Shown: positions 17,454 through 25,754 of the stretch, piece after piece | Layout of the letters: every line of letters begins with the position of its first letter | Numbering within the stretch: position 1 is the stretch's first letter | Assembly (NCBI RefSeq): GCF_002027705.1 | Contig: NZ_MBTG01000018.1 | Span: forward strand, 62,001 to 126,000 | Origin: Paenibacillus ferrarius | Lineage (GTDB): Bacteria; Bacillota; Bacilli; Paenibacillales; NBRC-103111 | Reading direction: 5' to 3' | Length of the DNA stretch: 64,000 nt | Notes under the pieces: model-generated | Databases searched by the model: none | What the model was told of the DNA's origin: nothing | Seen by the model: the letters and a program-made list of their open reading frames with translations, nothing else | Program-made: the position numbers and the translations under genes

Positions 17454-20400
17454 TTAATCTATCAAATTAGATTTTTTCAATAATCTTTCAACAATAACAG
17501 CAATCTCTGCTCTTGTGATATTTTGATTTGGTGCTACTGTTGAATTTGTTTTTCCGTTAACAATACCAGCATTTACGCAAGTGGCTACAGCAGATTGTGC
17601 ATAGTTTGCTATATCATTTGCGTCAACGAATTTCGCAAGGGAGGAAACGGTACTATCTCCGTTTAGTTTTGTAATGTTCATCACTCTTGCAATCATCACC
17701 ATTGCGTCTTGCCGTGTAATATTTCCGTTAGGGTTGTATTTGTTTTGTTCAACACCTTGTACAATGCCATACTCATAAGCCGCTTGTACATAACCTGCAA
17801 ACCAATCATTTGTTGTAATATCAGCAAATGAAGAAGTGTTGGCAGATGGTCTTAGTCCAAGTGCATTGACGATAATAGCCGCAAATTCTGCACGAGTCAT
17901 ATCTTTGCTAGGGTCGTACGAGTTATTTCCAACTCCTCCTACAACCATTTTAGAACCCATATTATTGATTGAAGATTTTGCCCAGTTGTTTGCAACGTCG
18001 CTAAATGCAACAGGGTGTGATACAACAGCATATGTGCTGTTTGTTAAGCTTTTAATTTTTGCAAAGTGTTTGCCATCTATTGTTGCTACAGTCGTTGGAA
18101 CATGGCGTACTGCACCATTTGGATCGATGGCAACACCTGTGCTAACCTTGCTAGGGTCAACACCATCAGGAAGCGCAATCGTACGCTCAACAAAGGAACT
18201 AAACTTGCTAATATCTACTGTTTGACTATTATATGTGCTAGAGATATCAAAGTTTATCGGTGCTGTCAAGACAGCCATATTGTTTTTAGCAGCTGCATTT
18301 GAAACAAGCTGCGCTTGCTCGCTTGAAGCATTAGAAATTGAAACATTTATTTGGATGTCTGAAAGAGTTACATTTTTGCCAAGAGCATTTGAAATTGCAC
18401 TGATGTTGATTTGTGAAGCAGGTAGGGTATATGACGCAACTGGTGTTTGGATAACAAGAGCTGCTGATCTGCCCTCCATATTTTTAAAATCCTGTCCGAC
18501 AAGTTGTACACTCATTATGTCTGATGTTTGTGTGAACGGAATCGTGAATGTTGAACCGTCAGCACTGCTATTTAATTGAGCTGTCAAACTAGCTGAGTCA
18601 ACTGAGAAAGAAGTATTTGTTCTACCATCGCTTGTTTTGCTTGGAGTAACTTTTCCTGATAGGGTACCGTTGATTGTTGTTGGAGTAGTGCCGCCAGTGC
18701 TGCCTCCGCCAGTGTTGTCCCCGCCAGTGTTGTCTCCACCAGTGTTGCCTCCACCAGTGTTGCCTCCGCCAGTGTTGCCTCCACCAGTGTTGCCTCCGCC
18801 AGTGTTGCCTCCACCAGTGTTGCCTCCGCCAGTGTTGCCTCCGCCAGTGTTGCCTCCACCAGTGTTGCCTCCGCCAGTGTTGCCTCCGCCAGTGTTGCCT
18901 CCGCCAGTGTTGTCTTTAGTCGAATAAAGTGCACGTATTACGTGATTTCCCGTATCACCTATATAAATACCACCATCAGGTCCAACAGAAATTCGGGTAG
19001 GTTGACTAAGCTTGGCGGATGTAGCAACATCTCCGTCGCCGCTATAACCTGCTTTACCAGTTCCTGCAACTGTTGTAATAACACCTGTTGTTTTATTCAC
19101 CATGCGGATGGCATGGTTTCCTTGATCTACAATATACATATTGTCTGCCGAGTCAAATGCAATGGAAGAAGGATTAGTAAGCTGGGCCAATGCAGCGCTA
19201 CCCCCGTCGCCACTATAGCCTTTCAAACCATTTCCTGCAACGGTTGTAATAATACCTGTCTTTTCATTCACCATGCGTATTCTGTTGTTACTATAGTCTG
19301 CAATATACAAATTCCCTGCCGAGTCAAGCGCAACCCCTTCAGGGTTATAAAGTCGAGCATCTGTAGCAGCGCCGCCGTCGCCGCTATAGCCGAATCCTCT
19401 ACTATTTCCTGCAACTGTTGTAATAATGCCCGATGTATCCACCTTACGTATGGCATGGTTGCCGCCATCTGCAATGTACATGTTTCCTTTAGTGTCAAAT
19501 ACAACTCCAAAAGGATAATTAAGCATAGCGGATGTAGCCGGACCATAGTCACCGCTATAACCTTGATAACCAACTTTTTCGCCTTGGAAGTATCTTCCAG
19601 TTCCTGCGACTGTATCGAGAAGATTTGTTGTTGCATCCACCTCACGTATGACATGATTTAACATATCTGCAATATACAGATTTCCAGATGGGTCAAAGGC
19701 AACTTCCATAGGGCTAAAAAATCTGCCCGCACTCGCATCCATTCCGTCCCCCCCGTAACGGGAACCGCCCGGTCCTCCTGTCACTGTCGAAATATTTCCG
19801 GATTTGTCCACTTTGCGTATTGCGCCGTTTCCGGTATCTGCGATGTACATATTCCCTTTAGAGTCAAATGCAACGTTGCCGGGATTCGATATTTGGGCAG
19901 ATGTAGCTGGTCCTCCGTCACCGCCGTACTTCATGGTATGATCTCCGACTACTGTTTTGATGTAGTAAGTAGGCGGTTTTGCATTCGGGCCAGCAGTTAC
20001 TGCATTGGGAGCAGCGATACTCGCAGTTCCGCTATATCTTCCAGTGCCTGTAGCGACAGCATACAAATATTTGCCAACATCGGCTGAACTCGGAATGTAG
20101 GAAGCCGATGTGGCCCCCGGAATAGCCGTACCGTAAGTCGTGCTTGAAACAGTATTCGTGTACCATTGATATGTCGCCGTAACGTCAGTCGGCAACGCAG
20201 ACGCAGTTATCGGTGTTCCAGATTGCGGGCTGTCGGAGTCGAGTTTTGCATCGGTGAAAAAAGTAGGTATATAAAGTGTATATACCGTGCTGTAGGATAA
20301 GCTGCTTGCATATATATTACCTTTCATATCAATGGCAAGGTTGTTGAAATTTGCCGAAGACTTGGTCGCTTCCGGCCCATATCCTGAACCATTCCCGGCA

Positions 20401-22466
20401 ATTGTATGAATCTTGCCCGTTGGATCCACCATGCGCAATTTATTGTCGGCAATATATAAATTTCCTGCGGCATCAAAGATAAGAGCAGTAGGGCCATAAA
20501 GCTTAGCCTGTGTCGCTAGTGTTCCGTCGCCGCTATAGCCTTTTGTACCGTTTCCGGCAATTGTCGTAATATTCCCAGATGTATCTATTTTACGTATGAC
20601 ATAGTTGTTCGTGTCTGCGATATATACATTTCCTTTTGGATCACAGGCAATTGCGCTAGGTTGATTAAGCTTAGCCTGTATCGCCGCTCCTCCGTCTCCC
20701 TCATAGCCTGGTGTACCATTTCCGGCAATTGTCGTCATTTTCCCGGATTCATCCACCTTGCGTATGACATTGTTGCCGGTATCCGCAATATACATATTTC
20801 CTTTCAAGTCAAAGGTGAGCCCTTTAGGCTTATTAAGAAGATTGCCGGTATTCACAGGTAACCAATTTCCCATATATATCTCATTGGAATTGGTCGGTAT
20901 AAAATACAAATTATCCTGCGGGTCAACGGCAATTGCATGAGGATAATTTTTGTAAGTAAAATTAACTGGCAGAGTTGAAATTGTGTCAGATGTATCTACT
21001 TTGCGTATGACAAAATTTATTGAATCCGCAATATATAGGTTTCCTGACGAGTCGACGGCAACTCCCTTCGGTTGATTAAGAAAGGCGGATGCCGCCGGTC
21101 CGCCATCTCCACTATAGCCCTGAGACCCTTGCCCGGCAAAGTTTCTGATGTAGTAGTTCGGCGCAGTGTTACTGCCAACGGTTACTGCGTTTGCAGTAAC
21201 TGCACTTGCACTTCCAGCATAAAGACCTGTTGCTGTTGCGACTACATATAAATATTTGCCGACATCACTCGCAGTTGGGTCGTAGCTAGCCGATGTGGCG
21301 CCCGGAATAGCCGTACCGTAAGTAGCACTTGAAACTGTGTTCGTGTACCACTGATAACTAACCGTCGCATTAGATGGTTCAATTGAAGCGTTTAATGCTG
21401 TTCCTGTTTGCGGGCTGTCGGAGCCGAGTGTTGTACCTGTAAGAAAAGTAGGTATATAAAGCTCATACACGACATTATTTCTCCAATCGCAAACAAATAT
21501 ATTACCGTTAGGTCCAACTGTAATTCCGTAAGGGGAATTCAGCCCGGACATCATTGTCGACATATTGCCGGATGTATCTACTTTTCGTACTCTTCCATTA
21601 CCAGCGTCTGAAATATATAGATTCCCGGCAGCGTCACTAGCAATCCCCTGAGGTTTATTAAGCTGAGCAGATGTCGCTGCTCCTCCATCACCCTTAAAGC
21701 CTGCAGTGCCATCTCCGACAATTGTTGTAATCTTGCCGTTTGTATCTACCTTGCGTATGGCATGATTGCCATAATCGGCGATATACAGATTTCCGGCTAA
21801 GTCAGTGGCAACTCCATAAGGCTCATTCAGCATGGCAGATGTAGCAGAAGCTCCGTCTCCGCTATATCCTTTTGTGCCATTTCCAGCAGCTACTGAAATA
21901 TTCCCTGATTTATCCACTTTTTGTACGACATTATGTTGAGCATCTGCAATATACATATTATCATTCGAGTCAATGGTGATTCCGCGAGGAGTATCAAGAA
22001 CATTCTTTCCATTCTTTGTAGTGTTTACCGTTGAATAATCACCAGTTTTTTTATCCAGCTTGCGTATGGCATTTTTGAACGTGTCTGAAATATATAGATT
22101 TTCTGCTGAGTCCGTAGCGATGCCTTGAGGAAGCTCAAGACCAGAACTTACTGATGAAATAGTACCGGATGAATCCACCTTACGTACCTTAAAATTGGTA
22201 GAGTCTGCAATATACATATTTCCAGATCGGTCAAAGGCAATTCCGGTAGGGTTTCCAAGGACAGCGGATGTAGCGGGGCCTCCATCACCCATATAAGGCG
22301 GAATAGCACCTCCATGTCCCCCAGCAACTACTCTGGCGTAGTACTTGGGTGCTTCATCTGCAGCATAAGCTTTGCTAAAATTAAAACCTGCGAACAAGCT
22401 AAAAAACAGTGTAATAACTAGACAGAAACTAATGCTTCTCTTTTGTGTGTTATTAATAATAATCAC
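17454..22466 (-). CDS. Secreted SLH protein with NHL-repeat propellers
   Basis: Surface protein of 1670 aa. Order: signal peptide ending near AYA (residue ~36); three groups of NHL repeats (about 50-340, 440-740, 840-1170) with units like GNLYIADYGNHAIRKVD and TIAGNGTKGYSGDGG; two Ig-like inserts between them (QWYTNTVSS.TYGTAIPGATSASY); a (GGGNT)n linker (~1184-1259); the ~215-aa module also found in the other E1 protein; three SLH domains (~1487-1670). NHL propellers bind proteins, glycans or RNA. The start is GTG, but the only Shine-Dalgarno-like AGGTGA overlaps it, so an ATT codon 6-9 bases further on is a possible real start. Confidence 0.88.
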   Translation of the reverse strand: MIIINNTQKRSISFCLVITLFFSLFAGFNFSKAYAADEAPKYYARVVAGGHGGAIPPYMGDGGPATSAVLGNPTGIAFDRSGNMYIADSTNFKVRKVDSSGTISSVSSGLELPQGIATDSAENLYISDTFKNAIRKLDKKTGDYSTVNTTKNGKNVLDTPRGITIDSNDNMYIADAQHNVVQKVDKSGNISVAAGNGTKGYSGDGASATSAMLNEPYGVATDLAGNLYIADYGNHAIRKVDTNGKITTIVGDGTAGFKGDGGAATSAQLNKPQGIASDAAGNLYISDAGNGRVRKVDTSGNMSTMMSGLNSPYGITVGPNGNIFVCDWRNNVVYELYIPTFLTGTTLGSDSPQTGTALNASIEPSNATVSYQWYTNTVSSATYGTAIPGATSASYDPTASDVGKYLYVVATATGLYAGSASAVTANAVTVGSNTAPNYYIRNFAGQGSQGYSGDGGPAASAFLNQPKGVAVDSSGNLYIADSINFVIRKVDTSDTISTLPVNFTYKNYPHAIAVDPQDNLYFIPTNSNEIYMGNWLPVNTGNLLNKPKGLTFDLKGNMYIADTGNNVIRKVDESGKMTTIAGNGTPGYEGDGGAAIQAKLNQPSAIACDPKGNVYIADTNNYVIRKIDTSGNITTIAGNGTKGYSGDGTLATQAKLYGPTALIFDAAGNLYIADNKLRMVDPTGKIHTIAGNGSGYGPEATKSSANFNNLAIDMKGNIYASSLSYSTVYTLYIPTFFTDAKLDSDSPQSGTPITASALPTDVTATYQWYTNTVSSTTYGTAIPGATSASYIPSSADVGKYLYAVATGTGRYSGTASIAAPNAVTAGPNAKPPTYYIKTVVGDHTMKYGGDGGPATSAQISNPGNVAFDSKGNMYIADTGNGAIRKVDKSGNISTVTGGPGGSRYGGDGMDASAGRFFSPMEVAFDPSGNLYIADMLNHVIREVDATTNLLDTVAGTGRYFQGEKVGYQGYSGDYGPATSAMLNYPFGVVFDTKGNMYIADGGNHAIRKVDTSGIITTVAGNSRGFGYSGDGGAATDARLYNPEGVALDSAGNLYIADYSNNRIRMVNEKTGIITTVAGNGLKGYSGDGGSAALAQLTNPSSIAFDSADNMYIVDQGNHAIRMVNKTTGVITTVAGTGKAGYSGDGDVATSAKLSQPTRISVGPDGGIYIGDTGNHVIRALYSTKDNTGGGNTGGGNTGGGNTGGGNTGGGNTGGGNTGGGNTGGGNTGGGNTGGGNTGGGNTGGDNTGGDNTGGGSTGGTTPTTINGTLSGKVTPSKTSDGRTNTSFSVDSASLTAQLNSSADGSTFTIPFTQTSDIMSVQLVGQDFKNMEGRSAALVIQTPVASYTLPASQINISAISNALGKNVTLSDIQINVSISNASSEQAQLVSNAAAKNNMAVLTAPINFDISSTYNSQTVDISKFSSFVERTIALPDGVDPSKVSTGVAIDPNGAVRHVPTTVATIDGKHFAKIKSLTNSTYAVVSHPVAFSDVANNWAKSSINNMGSKMVVGGVGNNSYDPSKDMTRAEFAAIIVNALGLRPSANTSSFADITTNDWFAGYVQAAYEYGIVQGVEQNKYNPNGNITRQDAMVMIARVMNITKLNGDSTVSSLAKFVDANDIANYAQSAVATCVNAGIVNGKTNSTVAPNQNITRAEIAVIVERLLKKSNLID
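18709..18915. repeat. 15-bp tandem repeats encoding a (GGGNT)n linker
   Basis: About 13-14 copies of CCNCCAGTGTTGCCT, with two diverged GAC-type units at one end. They encode a flexible Gly-rich spacer between the propellers and the wall-anchoring part. Slipped-strand changes in multiples of 15 bp would keep the frame. Confidence 0.9.
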
Positions 22467-22737
22467 CTCATTTAAATTTTACCCATCTTCCGCTTGTCTT
22501 TTAGTGTAGAATATAGGGAGATAGGCGGTCGAATCGTTTCTTCGGTAAAACTGGCAACCCTGAATCTGACTGCTATTTACGAGCAAACCCACGCCAAGGA
22601 ATCATTTGTTTTCATTCAATCAATCGCTACACTGCCTCTAAAGCTCTCCCTTCGTTAGTGTCATTACATTGTGACAGCGACTATTACGCCCCTTGATTCA
22701 CAATATTCGCATAGAACCTGAACCTAATTTGAACATC

Positions 22738-22852
22738 GCAACACATTCTATCAAACCGTTCTCTCAAAATTCTCACAAACTTCGCCGAATTCTGTCGAAA
22801 AATATAAAAAGCAGGCAGAATGTCTTCTATCTGCAAATTTTTCATTTTTCTC
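22738..22852. other. Leader/promoter DNA of the NHL gene, duplicate of 17119-17220
   Basis: Non-coding. It shares CATTCTATCAAAC, TCTCACAAA and CTGTCGAAAAA with the upstream region of the other SLH gene and ends in a GCAGGCAGA...TCTGC hairpin. It then joins the tnsA leader at about 22850, which marks the cargo/right-end junction of E1. Confidence 0.45.
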
Positions 22853-23360
22853 CCTAAAATAAAATATGCGTTCACCCAAAGGAGTGAACGCAGCTGCTGG
22901 ATAAGGTTACATGTCCTAGTTATCTTGGTACTATTCAAAACTTATTTGTCCCCCAACACGTGTTGTTGGGAGACAAATTGGTTTTGAAGTGCAAGAAGCC
23001 AGCAAACGCAATGGTTTTCTGGCTTTTCTTATAAAATCGATTTACAAATTAAGCTTTGAAGTGGTGTTTTGGAGTGAAAACCCTGAATTACAAATAAGTT
23101 TTGAAGTACTTCTTACAAAGTATTGACTGCAATCACATTGAACAAGCGTTCTGCTATACTTAATGACCTGAGCTGGTAATTTAGTGTAAGATTCACCATA
23201 ATGTAATTAAGCACAAAGTTCATTTTGACTTTAATACATATTATCATATAAAGATAAAACCACTCCTTTGGTGTGGTTTCTTTGGGCTCTTCCGCTGTCC
23301 AAATGGCAGATATGGCTCTAAAGGACTCGTTATTAAAACGCATCTTTAAGCCATGGAAGC

Positions 23361-23588
23361 TTGCTCAGTATACCAAGAGCCGTTTTTTATCACTTCATTT
23401 GCGTGGAAAACGTTTGGGAAAAGCGAATCGAACGCCTTCAGCAAGATGAGCAAACGCAGCTGCAAGAAGGTGATGTCGTGAATATAGATGACACTTCCTG
23501 TGCCCATCCTTATGCGAAACAACTCCCATTTTTGTCGATCAGCAACTATAAGCGGCACCCAACGAATAGTAGGAGCTGGTCCGACTGA
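23361..23588 (+). pseudogene. DDE transposase remnant
   Basis: The frame contains PRAVFYHFICVENVWEKRI and then EGDVVNIDDTSCAHPYAKQL, which resembles the first catalytic-aspartate region (DDT.CAHPYAK) of an IS transposase of the IS4/IS701 kind. Neither the N-terminal start nor the later D and E regions are present, and the similarity stops near 23535. It is a short leftover of an insertion sequence at the left edge of E2. Confidence 0.45.
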
Positions 23589-23689
23589 AGATGAACCTTC
23601 TTTCGATTTGTAGAGCCAATATTTCACGAGATATATTCAAGTAACAGACCTGCATTCCCTGCTTGTAGGTGTGCGGGGATGCTAGGCTG

Positions 23690-23875
23690 TTCGGATAGAC
23701 CGGCTTCGGCATCGTGGCGGTTACGATGGGCGTACGAATCTGGCGGCGTCTATCCGAATTTATTCGACGCCCCTCCTCCGTTCCAGATCGACGGGAAATT
23801 TGGATTTACGGCTGGCGAGCCGAAATGCTGATGCAATCGCATACCGGCGCCATCCGTTTGCTACCTGCACGGTAG
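23690..23875 (+). pseudogene. GH95 alpha-L-fucosidase remnant
   Basis: Encodes YPNLFDAPPPFQIDGKFGFT, then after a frameshift near 23820 EMLMQSHTGAIRLLPA. This is the highly conserved C-terminal segment of GH95 fucosidases (NLFDAHPPFQIDGNFG...AEMLLQSH.G.I.LLPALP). The preceding catalytic domain is missing. It is a decayed end of a fucosidase gene and fits the fuconolactonase-like pseudogene next door. Confidence 0.65.
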
Positions 23876-24008
23876 GCGTTCGCCAATCCCCGTTCGGGAA
23901 TTTCACCCTAGAGATGACGCCCATGCTGGGCGTACATAAAAACAGTAACCGATAACTAATATCGACTACTGTTTTACTACTGAATTTATTGAATACACTA
24001 ACAAGAAG

Positions 24009-24745
24009 TCAACGAGCTCTATAAAATCGCTTAGCATTGCCACCAAAGATGGCGTCATGATCGCGCTGCGTCAAGTAGGGGGGGAAGAGCCTTCAACAAA
24101 GCGTCATAAACCTCTCTGTAACTACAAGTCGTTAAACAAACAGGCCAATCACTCCCGAACATGATCCGATCTGTACCAAACACTTGGGTGACATGGTGCA
24201 CATAAGGGACCAAGTCCTCCCAGCCCCAAATTTGTTGGTTTGCTTCCGTGACAAGACCGGACAGCTTGCACATAACGTTAGGGTAGGCAGCCATTTCTGT
24301 CATTTGTCTCTTCCAAGGGTCTAAGGCTTTCTCAGCGATAAAAGGCTTGGCCGCATGGTCGATCACCGCCCTGAGGGTCGGAAATACGCGCAATACCTCC
24401 AACATATAGGGTAGATGACGTGGCCTAAGCTGTAAGTCAATCGTAAATTCATCCCTGACTACCAACTCCAAATTTTTCATGACCTGAGTCTGAAGGATCC
24501 ATTGATCAGGTAAATCCTGCAGCATCGGTCGAAAACCGAAAAAACCTTTGTGCTTTCTAAATTTGGCATATTGCTCTCCAACTCCAGCGAACTCAGATCC
24601 AGCCAGCCGACCACCCCGGCAATGCTGTCATATTTTTCATATAGTGACAGCATGAATTCAGTTTCTTCCAGTGTGGGCGCAGAGTCAGCCAACCGTAGTC
24701 TCCACGCGCTGTTTGCCAATAATGCTGATGCGCATCGATTCTCAT
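24009..24745 (-). pseudogene. Amidohydrolase-2 family (fuconolactonase-like), frameshifted
   Basis: A complete-length but broken TIM-barrel hydrolase. It starts MRIDAHQHYWQTARGDYGWL with GGGGTG upstream, and continues in other frames with EETEFMLSLYEKYDSIAGVV, then LRAVIDHAAKPFI and FGSDWPVCLTTCSY. It ends DHDAIFGGNAKRFY after a shift at a run of seven Cs near 24077. At least three frameshifts are needed. The metal ligands HQH, the HAAKP histidine and GSDWP aspartate are all still encoded. Relatives hydrolyse L-fucono- or L-rhamnonolactones, or related sugar lactones. Confidence 0.75.
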
Positions 24746-24863
24746 ATTCACCCCAACAGTATATCCGTATAGTAATAATAATAGTAGCCTAATATTCCCG
24801 TTATCCATGCACTAGGTTATACTATTTCATATACTTTTTTGCATTCAACAGGAGCGTGAATTC

Positions 24864-25640
24864 GTGACTAGGAAAATCCAGGTTATGCGTTACTATTATG
24901 GTAAACAAAGAGAGCAGTTTTCCCTAACAGAAGACACCTATGAAGGCTGGAGTATGCTTGCTGCGGAATCTGGCCGATTCTCCTTCGTTTTAGATGACAA
25001 TGCACAAGAAAACCGGATTGCCGAATTCGGGGAGCTTGTTTTTTGTCCGCCAGGCCATACGTTGAGGCGTCTGGCTCTGGAACCGATCTCCTTTCATTTC
25101 GCTGAATTCACATTGTCCGGCCGCTGGACGCTACCCGATAAAGTACGCATTAAGGATGTTGGGAGACTCAGCTCCACGTTTCGTTATTTGCAAGAACAGC
25201 AGGAGGAGGATCTGAGCGATCAACTGAGGGAGGACGTTCAGCATCTATTCGAGGACCTGCTTTTCATGGCATATCGGGAGCAGCTCACAGCGCAACAAAA
25301 GCGATCTGGAACGATAGATCCATTGATGAATCAAGCTGCTGCTTACATCGAGACGCAGGCTCTCGAGCATGAATTATCTCTAAAGGGGGTGGCACTCACA
25401 CTCGGTCTTAGTTCATCTCAGCTTACCCGGCGTTTTCAAGCTGTGTATGGCATGTCACCTGTCCGGTATGCAACCAAGATTCGACTGTCCCGAGCACGTT
25501 TGTTGCTAGCTGAAACTCCCGACACACTTGATGCTATTGCAGAGCAATGCGTCTTTCAGAATGCCTTTTACTTCAGCCGAGTCTTCTCGCAGCATATGCA
25601 AATAAGCCCTTCAGCATATCGAAGGACATTCCGTGTGTGA
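24864..25640 (+). CDS. AraC-family transcriptional regulator
   Basis: Regulator of 258 aa. It has an N-terminal cupin-like sugar-sensing domain (residues ~1-110, with FGELVFCPPGHTLRRL) and a C-terminal AraC double helix-turn-helix (SLKGVALTLGLSSSQLTRRFQ; LDAIAEQCVFQNAFYFSRVF). The start is GTG with AGGAGCGTG nearby. It is divergent from the broken lactonase gene and near the fucosidase remnant, so it was probably the regulator of that sugar locus and now survives without its targets. Confidence 0.85.
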   Translation: MTRKIQVMRYYYGKQREQFSLTEDTYEGWSMLAAESGRFSFVLDDNAQENRIAEFGELVFCPPGHTLRRLALEPISFHFAEFTLSGRWTLPDKVRIKDVGRLSSTFRYLQEQQEEDLSDQLREDVQHLFEDLLFMAYREQLTAQQKRSGTIDPLMNQAAAYIETQALEHELSLKGVALTLGLSSSQLTRRFQAVYGMSPVRYATKIRLSRARLLLAETPDTLDAIAEQCVFQNAFYFSRVFSQHMQISPSAYRRTFRV

Positions 25641-25754
25641 ACAGGCAAAGAGCAGATTCCCAATAAGAAACTGCTCCTCTCTGTTTTTCGAACTTGCACC
25701 GATCCGTTGGCGGAAGAGAAATAAGTCAGGAACATTCACATTTGATCCTGTATG

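Larger units (their letters stand above)
12813..22958 (+). mobile_element. Tn7-like cargo element E1
   Basis: Left end 12813-12965: TGTTGGGAGACAATTAG, then three spaced sites near 12822, 12893 and 12941, with a hairpin CCAGCAAAT/ATTTGCTGG at 12848-12871. Right end 22934-22958: one inverted site TTCAAAACTTATTTGTC, then CCCCAACA. Between them lie two large SLH protein genes and no transposition gene. Next to the right end, the tnsA leader found in E2 is still recognisable at 22853-22895 (GCGTTCAC ... GTGAACGC), but the coding part is gone. The element is therefore non-autonomous and needs Tns proteins in trans. Confidence 0.7.

Noticed and set aside
18709..18915. Short tandem repeats as a CRISPR array
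   Set aside because: 15-bp in-frame units coding for a Gly-rich linker, with no unique spacers.
18584..18934. Minus-strand 116-codon frame rich in TLAEA/TLVEA repeats
   Set aside because: It is the 15-bp GGGNT linker repeat read in another frame inside the NHL-SLH gene.
22684..22938. Minus-strand 84-codon frame over the E1 right end
   Set aside because: It crosses the terminator-like hairpin and the tnsA leader; only the MNAYFILG stretch resembles the E2 leader frame, and that part lies upstream of the true tnsA start.
23346..23627. Minus-strand 93-codon frame opposite the transposase remnant
   Set aside because: The plus strand carries the recognisable DDT.CAHPYAK transposase motif; the minus frame has no ribosome-binding site or known motif.
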